A stretch of DNA of 64,000 nucleotides from Commensalibacter oyaizuii (GCF_029953265.1 NZ_JASBAO010000001.1:930001-994000), one strand, 5' to 3'; positions 27,387 through 37,016 are shown, counted from the first letter of the stretch. Translations and numbers: made by a program. Notes: generated from the letters alone by a model not told the origin.

Positions 27387-28055
27387 TCAGAAATCCAAAT
27401 CAGCATAATATTTAGGGGGTATAATACCGCTAACTCGATCATTTAATAATGGGCGGAAACTAGGACGAGATTTAATACGTGCATACCAATCTTTAACAAC
27501 AGGGTTCTTATCCCAATTAATATCACCAATATAATCTAATGCTGATAAATGCGCCACTGCTGCAAAATCAGCCATCGATAAGTTGCTGCCAGCCAACCAT
27601 ACCCGATTTTCTGTTAATTCGGCAATATAATCCAAATGGAATTTGATATTATTATACCCCTCTCTTAATGCTTGTGCATTGGGATTACTATTGCCAAAGA
27701 AGCGTTTAAATGTTTTCTCAAATAATAAATTCTGCGTTACTTCACGATTAAACTTATCATCGAACCACGCGGTAAGCCTTCGTACTTCAACACGTTCAGC
27801 CAAGGTTCTGCCCATCAATGACGTATCTGGATATGCTTCTTCTAAATATTCACAAATTGCATAAGAATCAGGGATGGTTAATCCTGTTTCTTCGACCAAC
27901 ACGGGAACAGATCCAGCATTATTAATTGCAAGGAATTCAGGCCGTCTTTTCCAAACAGTCTCAGTCATTAGCTCGAATGACAGACGCTTTTCTGCCATAA
28001 CCAAACGAACTTTACGACTAAAAGGGCAAAGAGGCAGATGATACAATATACGCAT
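27387..28055 (-). CDS. Glutathione S-transferase family protein
   Basis: 222 aa with the GST layout: a thioredoxin-like N-domain (~1-78) with CPFSRKVRLVMAEK, the cis-Pro in GSVPVLVE and DSYAICEYLEE for glutathione gamma-Glu binding, then an all-helical C-domain with the N-capping SMADFAAVAHLSALDY. Ser/Cys near residue 11-13 (PLCPFSRK) could serve catalysis. The substrate is unknown; similar proteins are widespread in alphaproteobacteria. It is divergent from minC across a 277-bp AT-rich region (28056-28332), in which I see no gene. Confidence 0.87.
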   Translation of the reverse strand: MRILYHLPLCPFSRKVRLVMAEKRLSFELMTETVWKRRPEFLAINNAGSVPVLVEETGLTIPDSYAICEYLEEAYPDTSLMGRTLAERVEVRRLTAWFDDKFNREVTQNLLFEKTFKRFFGNSNPNAQALREGYNNIKFHLDYIAELTENRVWLAGSNLSMADFAAVAHLSALDYIGDINWDKNPVVKDWYARIKSRPSFRPLLNDRVSGIIPPKYYADLDF

Positions 28056-28332
28056 GTAACTTGGCCATTTTCTGTAATAATATCGTTAACCAAAAATAAT
28101 ATAACATCTTCAATTCAAGATAAAACAGCTTTATCATTGTTATAAAGGTTTATCTATATAAATTCTCTTTATTATTACAGTATTATTATAGTGTAAATCA
28201 CAATATTATAGATATTAAGTGACAGGATTCAGGATTTTACCAAAAAATTACATTTTTAATTTTCATCTGAAAAAAAAATCGATAAATTAATCCCGACATT
28301 ATTTTCTGCTTGTATAATAGGAATTATTATTC

Positions 28333-29040
28333 GTGGCAAACACATCCCAAACCCTGCCCCAAATTCGGATAAGAGGACGATCTTTTTTAGCATTGGTACT
28401 CTTGCCAGAAGCCCCTCTTGCCAATTGGCTACAAGGCTTAGATAATCAACTTCAACGATCCTCATTCTTTTTTTTGGGTAAACCCGTTATTTTAAATTTG
28501 GAACTTCTTACAGGAAAAGAAGAAGGATTAGAACTGTTGCACACTGCACTAGCACAACGCAACATTCAAATTATATGCGTAGAAGGTGGCTCCTCATCTT
28601 GGCCAGCATTACAAAATTGGCCCAAGACCTTTATATTTGGCAATGGCAAAGACATTGATAATCTTGATTTACCTGCTGATCCACCCACAAAAACTGAGGC
28701 CACGCCCTGTTTTATTGTTGATGAACAAGTCCGATCGGGGCAAAGCATCTTTTTCCCAGAGGGCGATGTTATTATTACTAGTTCTGTTGCTTCGGGTGCC
28801 GAAATTGTGGCTGGCGGATCAATTCATGTCTATGGTGCATTACGCGGCAGGGCAATTGCTGGTATAAGTGGTCAGCATGAATCCAGAATTTTTGCTTACC
28901 AACTGGCTGCAGAATTAATGGCTATTGATGGCTTTTATATGACTGCAGAAGAAATTCCAGAAGAACTCAATACAAAACCGGCACAAGTTTTTCTAGATGA
29001 TGATATGATGACCGTTGCACCTTTGTTAAAAATCAAATAA
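28333..29040 (+). CDS. minC: Septum site-determining protein MinC
   Basis: 235 aa starting at GTG 28333. The N-domain (~1-110, IRIRGRSFLALVLLPEAPLANWLQGLDNQL) is diverged, as usual for alphaproteobacteria. The C-terminal beta-helix (~130-225) is clear: VRSGQSIFFPEGDVIITSSVASGAEIVAGGSIHVYGALRGRAIAGISG and ESRIFAYQLAAELMAIDGFYMTAEEIP. MinC inhibits FtsZ assembly away from mid-cell when recruited by MinD. It is first in the canonical minC-minD-minE order, 95 bp before minD. Confidence 0.93.
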   Translation: MANTSQTLPQIRIRGRSFLALVLLPEAPLANWLQGLDNQLQRSSFFFLGKPVILNLELLTGKEEGLELLHTALAQRNIQIICVEGGSSSWPALQNWPKTFIFGNGKDIDNLDLPADPPTKTEATPCFIVDEQVRSGQSIFFPEGDVIITSSVASGAEIVAGGSIHVYGALRGRAIAGISGQHESRIFAYQLAAELMAIDGFYMTAEEIPEELNTKPAQVFLDDDMMTVAPLLKIK

Positions 29041-29135
29041 TTTCATCACATTCGTGTTTAACCTCTGGTGCTCTGCTTCGTGATACAGTAATTACTCTAT
29101 CAATTATATAAAGATTTGATTTAAAGGGATAAAAT

Positions 29136-29951
29136 ATGGCAAAGGTAATCGTAGTTACCTCTGGAAAAGGTGGGGTTGGTAAAACAACATCAACAGCAGC
29201 AATTGGGGCTGCATTAGCACAAACAGGCAATAAAGTTGTCGTCGTTGATTTTGATGTTGGGCTAAGAAACCTTGATTTGGTTATGGGTGCTGAACGACGT
29301 GTTGTTTTTGATTTTGTCAACGTTATTCAAGGTGAAGCAACCCTATCTCAAGCACTTATTAAAGACAAACGTCTTGAAAATCTTTATATCCTTGCCGCAT
29401 CCCAAACACGAGATAAAGATGCCTTAACCAAAGAGGGCGTTGAAAAGGTTATCGAAGAACTAAGAGAAAAATTCGACTGGATTATCTGCGATAGTCCCGC
29501 AGGTATTGAGCGCGGTGCAAAAATGGCTATGCATTTTGCTGATGAAGCGATTATCATTACGAATCCGGAAGTATCATCAGTCAGAGACAGTGATCGTATT
29601 ATTGGTATTTTGGATAGTACAACGGCCAAATCGCAAAGAGGCGAAAAAATGGAAAAGCATTTATTAATCACGCGTTATGCAGCCAATCGCGCGGCACGGG
29701 GTGATATGTTAAATACAGATGACATTTTGGATATTCTTTCTATTCCCTTGGTTGGAATTATTCCAGAAAGTGAAGATGTATTAAAAGCATCAAATCTAGG
29801 AGCTCCAATTACTTTATCTTCTCCGAACTCTAATGCTGCGCGCGCTTATAGTGAAGCAGTAAAAAGGTTACAAGGAGAAAAGATTGAAGTTACTGTCCCT
29901 AAAGATAAAAAAGGGTTCTTTGACTGGTTAATGGGAAGGAGCGGGTCATGA
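29136..29951 (+). CDS. minD: Septum site-determining protein MinD
   Basis: 271 aa P-loop ATPase with the deviant Walker A GKGGVGKTT, the switch segments (VDFDVGLRNLDLVMG and ICDSPAGIERGA) and a C-terminal amphipathic membrane-targeting helix (FFDWLMGRSG). MinD binds the membrane with ATP, carries MinC and oscillates under MinE control to place the Z-ring. The ATG is preceded by AAAGGGATAAAAT. The last codons overlap the minE start by 4 bp. Confidence 0.97.
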   Translation: MAKVIVVTSGKGGVGKTTSTAAIGAALAQTGNKVVVVDFDVGLRNLDLVMGAERRVVFDFVNVIQGEATLSQALIKDKRLENLYILAASQTRDKDALTKEGVEKVIEELREKFDWIICDSPAGIERGAKMAMHFADEAIIITNPEVSSVRDSDRIIGILDSTTAKSQRGEKMEKHLLITRYAANRAARGDMLNTDDILDILSIPLVGIIPESEDVLKASNLGAPITLSSPNSNAARAYSEAVKRLQGEKIEVTVPKDKKGFFDWLMGRSGS

Positions 29952-30214
29952 GTTTTTTTTCCAATTTTTTTTCCAAACGAAATACCGCCCCCGTGGCCAA
30001 AGATCGCTTACAAATTCTTTTGGCTCATGAACGTTCTTCTGCGCAGGGGAACTCTGATCTTTTGCAAAAATTGCAAAAAGAAATTATGGCCGTTATCCAA
30101 AAACATATCTCTATTGATCAAGAAAAAATACATATTAAGGTTGATCGAGGAAACGATTTTTCAACCTTAGAAATCGATATTGAAGTTCCTCAGCAAGATA
30201 ATATACAATCATAG
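29948..30214 (+). CDS. minE: Cell division topological specificity factor MinE
   Basis: 88 aa, the normal MinE length. The N-terminal membrane-targeting and anti-MinCD part (SFFSNFFSKRNTAPVAKDRLQILLAHERS) is followed by the dimeric topological domain (LQKEIMAVIQKHISIDQEKIHIKVDRGNDFSTLEIDIEVP). It stimulates MinD ATPase and so confines MinC to the poles. ATGA overlap with minD indicates translational coupling. A bidirectional terminator follows. Confidence 0.97.
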   Translation: MSFFSNFFSKRNTAPVAKDRLQILLAHERSSAQGNSDLLQKLQKEIMAVIQKHISIDQEKIHIKVDRGNDFSTLEIDIEVPQQDNIQS

Positions 30215-30237
30215 AACAAAAAAGTGACTATAATTGC

Positions 30238-30267
30238 AAAAAAGCCAGTATAAATACTGGCTTTTTT
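30238..30267. terminator. Bidirectional terminator between minE and the decarboxylase gene
   Basis: AAAAAAGCCAGTA and TACTGGCTTTTTT form a perfect 13-bp stem with a TAAA loop. A-rich on one side and T-rich on the other, it can end transcription from minCDE on the plus strand and from the convergent gene on the minus strand. Confidence 0.9.
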
Positions 30268-30288
30268 GATGTTACGATCACTCATCAA

Positions 30289-31986
30289 CTAATCGTCAAT
30301 ATTCTTATCAAGCTCTTTTAATCCTCTTGGTCCATAATTAAAAGCTGCTACCATATTTGCAGAAGTTTGAACCGCTTTTGGAATATCCAATGGATCAAAC
30401 ATAATTTCAATTAAACACAGCTGATCAGATGCCTTATCAGCGTCATTTAACGCCTTTTCAAAATCGTCTTCGGTAATGACTTGGCGTGAAAAGAAAGATT
30501 TTCCATCACTAAAAGCTTCAAATAACTGACGGTAATTCCAATTTGGAATATCATTATAGGCAGAATGAAAGCCCATAATTGCACGTTCAATGGTGTAACC
30601 TTTATTATTAATCAAGAAAATGATCGGTTTTAAATCATGTTCAAAGAACGAAGATACTTCTTGAGCCGTCAGTTGGAAGGAGCCATCACCAATAAAAATA
30701 ACTTGACGTCTATCAGGTTTAGCCATCAAAGAACCAAACAGAGCAGGTAAAGAATACCCAATAGATAACCACAAGGGTTGACTGATAATTGTAATGCCAG
30801 ACGGCATATCCATTATTTTCACCCCACGCATTGAAGTACCTGCTTCGGTTACAACGACATCATTGGGTTTAATAAATTTTTCAACACGTTTCCAAAAACG
30901 ATTTTGAATTAACTTCTCCCCAGCCTTTGCAACCCAAGGATCCTCGACCTTGGCAACAGGGGGCTTACAATTTTGATATTGTTTCGGAGGAGTTATTTCG
31001 GACAGGCGCTCCAGTAATTCAATTGCTGAAACCCCTTCAAATACCTCATGCCCTATAATGGTTCTAAAGGGTTGAATATTAATCATATCATCTGGAATTT
31101 TTTGTGTAAAATAACTGGAATTGCTATCCGTGAATTTAACATTTAATCCAAACAAACAATCTGATTGCTCAATAGCGTGTTTCACTGCATCAGAGGAGGA
31201 ACGGCCACTATACCCCCCGATCCATTGGGGATGATCCCCATCCAGCACACATTGTGCTGCAGACAATGTCGCAAACGGAATCTTTAAATTTTCGATTGCT
31301 GATTGTGTCAAATCCCGTAATCCGAACCGATCCAATGCCATTCCCAACAATGCAGAAGGATTTTGAGCTTTGCTAAGTTTTTCAGTGATACGATCCAACA
31401 ACGCATTTAATTGCTTGGTATCGCTGGTTTGTTGTCTTAATGATAAAACCTCGTTATGTACGTCAATTTCAAAAAACGTAATATCAGAAGGTAGCTGTAA
31501 ATAAACGGGCCGTTTTTCACGTACGCATGCACGCAACACACGATCAATCTCTTCTACTGCATTTTGTGGGGTAATCCTAGCCTGGGCTACCGTAAAAGGA
31601 CGATAACAATCCATCATATCTTCAAAATTGCCCTCAGCAGTCGTATGATGAAGATAACGATGACGGTTAACACTGTTCAAAGGAGGTGCACCAACGATAC
31701 ATACAACCGGTACATATTCTGCAAAAGCACCAGCAATACCATTAATGGCGCTAAGATCACCCACCCCATATGTTGTTAATAATGCTGAAATGCCATTTAA
31801 CCGCGCATATCCATCAGCAGCATATGCCCCGTTCAGCTCATTACGAGTTCCAACAAATCTTACATCTTTTCTTCTTTCCATCTGAATTAAGAATTGAAGA
31901 TTATAATCTCCAGGAACACCAAGGATATCTTTAACACCAATTTGGGATAATCTGTCTAATAGAAAATCCCCTACAGTCCTTTTCAT
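30289..31986 (-). CDS. ThDP-dependent 2-oxoacid decarboxylase (indolepyruvate/pyruvate decarboxylase family)
   Basis: 565 aa. N-terminal Pyr domain with the catalytic Glu (RNELNGAYAADGYAR) and the His-His pair (YLHHTTAEGNF); C-terminal PP domain with the ThDP/Mg motif GDGSFQLTAQEVSSF-30-NN and the catalytic Glu of NKGYTIERAIMG. All residues for non-oxidative decarboxylation are present. The N-terminal wording (GVPGDYNLQFL, LLTTYGVGDLSAINGIAGAFAEYVPVVCIVGAPP) resembles indolepyruvate decarboxylases of enterobacteria more than Zymomonas pyruvate decarboxylase, so substrate calls from annotation (pdc) should be cautious. Acetic acid bacteria use such enzymes to make acetaldehyde. It is a single-gene unit with a palindrome just upstream. 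Confidence 0.88.
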   Translation of the reverse strand: MKRTVGDFLLDRLSQIGVKDILGVPGDYNLQFLIQMERRKDVRFVGTRNELNGAYAADGYARLNGISALLTTYGVGDLSAINGIAGAFAEYVPVVCIVGAPPLNSVNRHRYLHHTTAEGNFEDMMDCYRPFTVAQARITPQNAVEEIDRVLRACVREKRPVYLQLPSDITFFEIDVHNEVLSLRQQTSDTKQLNALLDRITEKLSKAQNPSALLGMALDRFGLRDLTQSAIENLKIPFATLSAAQCVLDGDHPQWIGGYSGRSSSDAVKHAIEQSDCLFGLNVKFTDSNSSYFTQKIPDDMINIQPFRTIIGHEVFEGVSAIELLERLSEITPPKQYQNCKPPVAKVEDPWVAKAGEKLIQNRFWKRVEKFIKPNDVVVTEAGTSMRGVKIMDMPSGITIISQPLWLSIGYSLPALFGSLMAKPDRRQVIFIGDGSFQLTAQEVSSFFEHDLKPIIFLINNKGYTIERAIMGFHSAYNDIPNWNYRQLFEAFSDGKSFFSRQVITEDDFEKALNDADKASDQLCLIEIMFDPLDIPKAVQTSANMVAAFNYGPRGLKELDKNIDD

Positions 31987-32004
31987 TTACGGCCTCTCTA
32001 ATTC

Positions 32005-32025
32005 TTTTCTTTAATATAAAGAAAA
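32005..32025. promoter_or_regulatory. Palindrome upstream of the decarboxylase gene
   Basis: TTTTCTTTA-ATA-TAAAGAAAA is a perfect 9-bp inverted repeat with a 3-nt centre, 18 bp before the start codon of the minus-strand decarboxylase gene. It may be an operator or lie within the leader. It is A/T-rich, so chance is a fair alternative. Confidence 0.3.
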
Positions 32026-32133
32026 AGTGGATTTCTTTTACCTTTACCGCGTTGTATTGGGAAAAGAAAATCACAATTCTGCGTTTAGCTGTATTTTTTG
32101 TCCAAATTCAAAAGAGGAGAATCTCTTGCGTTG

Positions 32134-32571
32134 TTATTTTTGAGATGCAATTGATTGTATGGCTTTTACCATAGATGCTACGCCATTGCTGCGATTGGCT
32201 GATAAGGCTCCAGACAATCCTAAATCTTTAATAAATTCAGGATCGACTGCCAAAATCTCTGGTGCTGATCGTCCAGAATAAATACGCAATAATAAAGATA
32301 CCAACCCCTTCACGATTGCAGCATCAGAACTCCCTGCAAAAAAGATTTTATCCTCTTTTTGACAGAAATTCAGCCATACTTGACTTTGACACCCCATCAC
32401 TCGAAAGCTATCATTTTGCCAATCCTGGGGAAAATCTGGCAGTTTTTCCCCAAGGTCAATTAAATAACTATAACGCTGCATCCAATCATCAAATAAATCC
32501 AACTCATCTTTAATGGCTTCAATAGCCTCAAGCGCGGTTTCTTCTTGTGGTAAAATAAAGGGGTCAGACAT
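32134..32571 (-). CDS. sufE: SufE-family sulfur acceptor protein
   Basis: 145 aa. SufE fold: a long N-terminal helix (AIEAIKDELDLFDDWMQRYSYLIDLGEKLPDFP), the loop with the reactive cysteine (RVMGCQSQVWLNF) and the C-terminal GLVSLLLRIYSGRSAPEILAVDPEFIKDLGLSGALSANRSNGVASMVKAI. SufE takes persulfide sulfur from SufS to feed Fe-S cluster assembly. No other suf gene lies in the window; a detached sufE is common in alphaproteobacteria. It sits 36 bp downstream of hslU on the same strand. Confidence 0.93.
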   Translation of the reverse strand: MSDPFILPQEETALEAIEAIKDELDLFDDWMQRYSYLIDLGEKLPDFPQDWQNDSFRVMGCQSQVWLNFCQKEDKIFFAGSSDAAIVKGLVSLLLRIYSGRSAPEILAVDPEFIKDLGLSGALSANRSNGVASMVKAIQSIASQK

Positions 32572-32607
32572 TATAAAATCAATCTTGTTATTGGCTATGG
32601 TAAAAAA

Positions 32608-33930
32608 TTATAAAATGAAACGACTTAAATCACTTTTATCAGCTAAAGAAGCAACACGTTCCTGCACATCTGTTGGGGTAATTTCAATCGTTTCCCCTGA
32701 ACGTTCAGAAGCTGTGAAAGAGACCTCTTCCAACAATTTTTCCATAACAGTTGCCAAGCGTCGTGCACCGATATTTTCCACACGATCATTAATATCCGTT
32801 GCCAGACGTGCGATTGCATCAATAGCGTCTTCAGTAAAGTGTAACTGAACACCTTCTGTTTGCATCAAAGCAATATATTGCTTTAACAAGGAATGTTCTG
32901 GCTCGGTCAAAATACGACGCATATCTTCACAAGTTAATGCCGATAATTCAACACGAATGGGTAGACGCCCCTGTAACTCAGGCAGTAAATCAGAAGGTTT
33001 TGCTAAGTGAAACGCCCCAGATGCAATAAACAAAATATGATCAGTTTTTACCAATCCATATTTCGTTGAAACTGTGGTTCCTTCGATTAATGGCAGTAAA
33101 TCACGCTGTACCCCTTCACGAGAGACATCCGCGCCTCCACGTCCGCCTCCACCCTCGTAAGAACGGGCACAAACCTTATCAATTTCATCCAAAAATACAA
33201 TACCGTGATTTTGGGCACGTTGAATGGCCTCTTGTACCAAAGCATCATTATCCAAGAGCTTGTCAGATTCTTCTCGAATTAAAGCTTCCCTTGCCTTTGC
33301 TACGGTCATTTTACGAGATTTTTCAGGGCGGTTCATAAATCCCTTCATCATATCTGTGAAATTGATGACCTGTGCGGACGGCATTCCAGGAATATCGAAC
33401 TGATTAACTGGGGAAGACGTATCGGCCAAGCTAATTTCGATTTCTTTGTCTTCCAATTCTCCATTTAATAGCATTTGCAAAAACTTGTTCTTCGTTTCTG
33501 CGGATGCTCCCTCTCCTACCAATGCGACGACAAGACGTTGATTGGCGGCATCTTTGGCTTTTCCTTTGACGTCACGACGCTTAATATCACGCAGCATAAC
33601 CAGCGATGCTTCTACCAAATCACGAATAATACTTTCAACATCACGACCGACATAACCAACTTCGGTAAATTTAGTTGCTTCGACTTTTAGAAAAGGTGCT
33701 TGGGATAATTTTGCCAAACGACGTGCAATTTCTGTTTTCCCGCATCCAGTTGGTCCGATCATTAAAATATTTTTTGGAACCACTTCCTCGCGCATACTAT
33801 CTGCTAACTTTGCTCGTCTCCAACGATTACGTAGGGCGATGGATACTGCACGTTTGGCATCATCTTGACCGACAATATAGCGATCTAATTCGGCGACAAT
33901 CTCTTTTGGAGAATAAGTAGGAATATTCAT
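32608..33930 (-). CDS. hslU: ATP-dependent protease ATPase subunit HslU
   Basis: 440 aa AAA+ unfoldase. Walker [15 protein letters not shown], the GYVGRD pore motif, an I-domain (~110-240) inserted as usual, Walker B IVFLDEID, sensor 1 region FIASGAFH, the arginine finger/sensor 2 segment [18 protein letters not shown], and the C-terminal tail DLSRFIL that docks into HslV. It unfolds substrates for the HslV peptidase. Its ATG shares one base with the hslV stop, so the two are coupled. Confidence 0.97.
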   Translation of the reverse strand: MNIPTYSPKEIVAELDRYIVGQDDAKRAVSIALRNRWRRAKLADSMREEVVPKNILMIGPTGCGKTEIARRLAKLSQAPFLKVEATKFTEVGYVGRDVESIIRDLVEASLVMLRDIKRRDVKGKAKDAANQRLVVALVGEGASAETKNKFLQMLLNGELEDKEIEISLADTSSPVNQFDIPGMPSAQVINFTDMMKGFMNRPEKSRKMTVAKAREALIREESDKLLDNDALVQEAIQRAQNHGIVFLDEIDKVCARSYEGGGGRGGADVSREGVQRDLLPLIEGTTVSTKYGLVKTDHILFIASGAFHLAKPSDLLPELQGRLPIRVELSALTCEDMRRILTEPEHSLLKQYIALMQTEGVQLHFTEDAIDAIARLATDINDRVENIGARRLATVMEKLLEEVSFTASERSGETIEITPTDVQERVASLADKSDLSRFIL

Positions 33931-34514
33931 TATTTAGTACCTTTGGCTGGCAATGTCTCTACAACAAGTGAGGAATTCGTATAAATACAAATATCGCCTG
34001 CAATTGCCATCGCTTTACGCGCGATATCTTCTGAGGTTAAACCATCAACATCCAATAATGCACGAGCAGCCGCCAATGCATAATTCCCACCAGAACCAAT
34101 CGCAACAACACCATCTTCTGGTTCTAAAACATCCCCATTACCAGTTAATGTATAAGAATGCATTTTGTCAGCAACCAACAACATTGCTTCTAATCTTCGC
34201 AGATAACGATCCGTTCGCCAATCTTGTGCTAATTCGACACAGGCACGTTCAAGTTGATTTGGGTATCGTTCCAGTTTTTTCTCTAATCTTTCTAATAAAG
34301 TAAATGCATCTGCAGTAGCACCTGCAAATCCTGCTAAAATATTACCACCAGCACCAATTCTTCTTACTTTTTTGGCATTTCCCTTAACAACTGTATGTCC
34401 CAACGTAACCTGGCCATCACCAGCAATGGTAACCTGGTCATCACGGCGGACACACAAAATCGTTGTTCCATGCCACTGAATGGGATCATGTGAAGACAAA
34501 TTATGATTTTGCAT
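33930..34514 (-). CDS. hslV: ATP-dependent protease peptidase subunit HslV
   Basis: 194 aa proteasome-beta-like threonine protease. The mature N-terminus is Thr in [12 protein letters not shown]; a propeptide of 16 residues (ending in WHG) precedes it, longer than the single Met of E. coli and typical of alphaproteobacterial HslV. Conserved parts include [34 protein letters not shown] and [16 protein letters not shown]. With HslU it degrades misfolded proteins. It lies 47 bp after a single-domain response regulator on the same strand; I could not recognise a heat-shock promoter in that gap. Confidence 0.96.
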   Translation of the reverse strand: MQNHNLSSHDPIQWHGTTILCVRRDDQVTIAGDGQVTLGHTVVKGNAKKVRRIGAGGNILAGFAGATADAFTLLERLEKKLERYPNQLERACVELAQDWRTDRYLRRLEAMLLVADKMHSYTLTGNGDVLEPEDGVVAIGSGGNYALAAARALLDVDGLTSEDIARKAMAIAGDICIYTNSSLVVETLPAKGTK

Positions 34515-34561
34515 TAGTATTTAATAGCCTTTTTATAAAATATATAACTAACCTTAATTTA

Positions 34562-34948
34562 TTACCTTGTGGTTAGTTCTTCAACTCTCTTTGTTAAAGC
34601 ACCCAATGAAAAAGGTTTCGTTATTAACTTAATTTTTTCATCCGTTGGCAAAACACCAACTCCATGAGCATATCCTGTAATAAACAATATGGATAGTTCT
34701 GGCCACAGCTCACGCGCTGTTTTGGCCAGATCCTTACCATTCATACCAGGCAGACCAATATCTGTTAATAATAAATCAATATGATCATGTTTATAATTTA
34801 AATCTTGTAATAAAGATAATGCTGATTGCCCGTCTTCAGCAACCAAAACTTCGAATTCCATTTCGCATAATAGCTCAACCAATAATGGACGCAAGACAGC
34901 ATCGTCTTCAACGATCAAAATGAGTTTTTTATCTTTTTCTTCACTCAC
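34562..34948 (-). CDS. Single-domain response regulator
   Basis: 128 aa, one receiver domain and nothing else. Acidic pocket LIVEDD (Asp15-Asp16), phospho-acceptor Asp63 in LLLTDIGLPGMNG, Thr in LFITGYA and Lys in LITKPFS are all present, so it should be phosphorylatable. It starts at GTG 34948 with GAAGGA 9 nt before. Lacking an output domain, it must act by protein contact or as a phosphate relay. It is 277 bp downstream of a histidine kinase on the same strand and is the likely partner. That gap (34949-35225) is AT-rich with no gene that I can see. Confidence 0.9.
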   Translation of the reverse strand: MSEEKDKKLILIVEDDAVLRPLLVELLCEMEFEVLVAEDGQSALSLLQDLNYKHDHIDLLLTDIGLPGMNGKDLAKTARELWPELSILFITGYAHGVGVLPTDEKIKLITKPFSLGALTKRVEELTTR

Positions 34949-35225
34949 TATTTTATTCCTTCAGCTTGAAAAAAAAGATCGGGTTTATTAAATCCTCTCT
35001 TAATCTTAACTGCACCCCAAATAATACTCCCTTTATTTTCAAGAAAAAACTTATAAAATCAATATCAGAGTCGATAAATCATAGTCACTTTTTTAGTAGC
35101 TGGCTTTATTGAAAAATATTGAACCTATTTAATTACTTATCTTTACTCTTGGGTTAGTAACTATGTTTTACATAAATATTATAAACAAAATTTAATAATT
35201 TTCATTTCGTTTTTACGACACTACA

Positions 35226-36791
35226 TCAAAAAATTTTATCAATAATGGGCAGGTAAATACTAATTGCAGATCCTTGACCTATTTGACTTTTTACAATGAC
35301 ATCCCCGCCGGATTGTTTGGCAAAACCATACACCATTGCCAATCCCAAACCCGTCCCCCATCCTACCGCTTTGGTCGTAAAAAATGGCTCGAAAATATGT
35401 GCGATCGTTTCAACAGACATACCTTCTCCCTCATCTTTTACGGTTATAACCGCGTAATCCCCCACAGCTAAGTGATGATATTCCCCCGATGGATCGGTAA
35501 TGGCTTCTTTACGCAAAATAATTGTAATTGCTCCACCATTTGGCATCGCATCTGCAGAGTTAATACATAAATTCATTACAGCCAATTCCAATTGAGAAGG
35601 ATCAGTTTTAACAATAATAGTTTGCGTACATAAACGTTGAACATTTAACGTCACTTTATGTTTTTTTTCTGACTGTCCTAACTCCTTAGAACGTGAAGAA
35701 TGACGCATAGATAAGGTTTGCAGCAAAAGCTCGTAATTATCTTCGATTAGTTGAAAGATATCGACTTTTTGCAGTGATAATTTTTTTCGGCGACTAAAAC
35801 TTAATAATCGCTCAGTCAGAGTAGATCCCTTTTGAGCTGCATTTAAAGCATTTGCTAATAATTTTTGCAAAGATTGGATTTGGCGATCGCCAATATTACT
35901 CTGATCTAAAAAATCTTCAGATAATTCAAGCGACCCGATAATTGTGGTCAATAAATTATTAAAATCATGGGCAATACTACCAGCCATTGTTCCCAAAGCT
36001 TGCAGCTTTTCTGCCTGTTGTAATTGTGATTCTAATTTCTTTTGGTCTGTAATATCCAACTCCATAATCACTGAAGGACGCGCAATTTCACCCTTTGCCC
36101 TGCCCAGTAATAGACGAGTAATAACAAACCATTTAGAAGAATCATACATGTGCTGGGAAGGCACTTCTAAAGTTGCAACAAAACGCTCCTCTTTTTGAAG
36201 ACGGTTATTAAATTCTTCTAATTCATGGGCTTTGAAGGAGGGCTCTATCTCTTCCTCTGTTTTTCCCAAGCACTCTTCTACAGTCAACCCTCTGCGCGCT
36301 GCGGCAAGGTCATTCATACGGGTAAATTTACCCTGCTCATCCTTAAAAGCCAAACCATAAGGCAGATGCTCTAAAAGGCCTGTTAGCAGCAATTTTTCAT
36401 GACGTAATTGACGACGATACTGTGATCGTTCCACGGCGCGTTGAACAATTTCCTTTACTAAAAAAGGATCCAATGGTTTTGGAATAAAGAAAGAAATCCC
36501 ACCCTGATTTAATGCTGAAATCAGTACATCCGTTCTATTTTTTTCTGCCAACAAGATACGCGTCGCAACGGTAATATTACGCACGCGCGCAAAAAAAACA
36601 TTTCCAAACATGGAAGGCATGCAATAATTATATAAAATAGCAGAGAAATGAACACCTCTTTTAATCATATCTAACGCACAATAAGGGGATTCTGTCACAT
36701 GCACATCAAAATGCTGCTTCAAAATTTCTTTTAAGGTCTTTAAAATATTCGGGTCATCATCCACCACCAAAATGGCTGGAAGCGTGTTCAT
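35226..36791 (-). CDS. Histidine kinase with an N-terminal degenerate receiver domain and PAS domain
   Basis: 521 aa, soluble. Order: receiver (~5-120), PAS (~135-250), HisKA dimerisation with phospho-His275 (AGSIAHDFNNLL), and HATPase_c (~390-520) with an N-box (VMNLCINSADAM), DEGEGMS, FEPFFTTK and GTGLGLAMVYG. The receiver keeps the acidic pair (VVDDDP) and Lys105 (IPKPL), but the phospho-Asp position is Asn55 (ILYNYCMPSM) and the conserved Thr/Ser is Ala82. It therefore cannot be phosphorylated in the normal way. The kinase half resembles CckA/NtrB-like kinases. The single-domain regulator downstream is the probable target. The signal sensed is unknown. Confidence 0.9.
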   Translation of the reverse strand: MNTLPAILVVDDDPNILKTLKEILKQHFDVHVTESPYCALDMIKRGVHFSAILYNYCMPSMFGNVFFARVRNITVATRILLAEKNRTDVLISALNQGGISFFIPKPLDPFLVKEIVQRAVERSQYRRQLRHEKLLLTGLLEHLPYGLAFKDEQGKFTRMNDLAAARRGLTVEECLGKTEEEIEPSFKAHELEEFNNRLQKEERFVATLEVPSQHMYDSSKWFVITRLLLGRAKGEIARPSVIMELDITDQKKLESQLQQAEKLQALGTMAGSIAHDFNNLLTTIIGSLELSEDFLDQSNIGDRQIQSLQKLLANALNAAQKGSTLTERLLSFSRRKKLSLQKVDIFQLIEDNYELLLQTLSMRHSSRSKELGQSEKKHKVTLNVQRLCTQTIIVKTDPSQLELAVMNLCINSADAMPNGGAITIILRKEAITDPSGEYHHLAVGDYAVITVKDEGEGMSVETIAHIFEPFFTTKAVGWGTGLGLAMVYGFAKQSGGDVIVKSQIGQGSAISIYLPIIDKIF

Positions 36792-37016
36792 ACCCGCCCT
36801 CCTATTTCTGCATGATTATTTTTCACATTAGAATGCTTTTATCTTAATTTAATAATGAATAAAATGATTATTCAAAAAAGTTGAAATTTAAATTATGATT
36901 TATTTATAAAAACATGGATAAATTTACAATTTTTCAAACCATTGTTACTCGTATTTCACTTTTTTTATTACAATATTTGTCTGATTGTAACAAAAAACAC
37001 ATTGCTTTTTAAAGTC

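Noticed and set aside
34515-34561. Heat-shock (RpoH-type) promoter directly before hslV
   Set aside because: The 47-bp gap shows no CTTGAA-type -35 element with a matching -10; the genes may be transcribed from further upstream.
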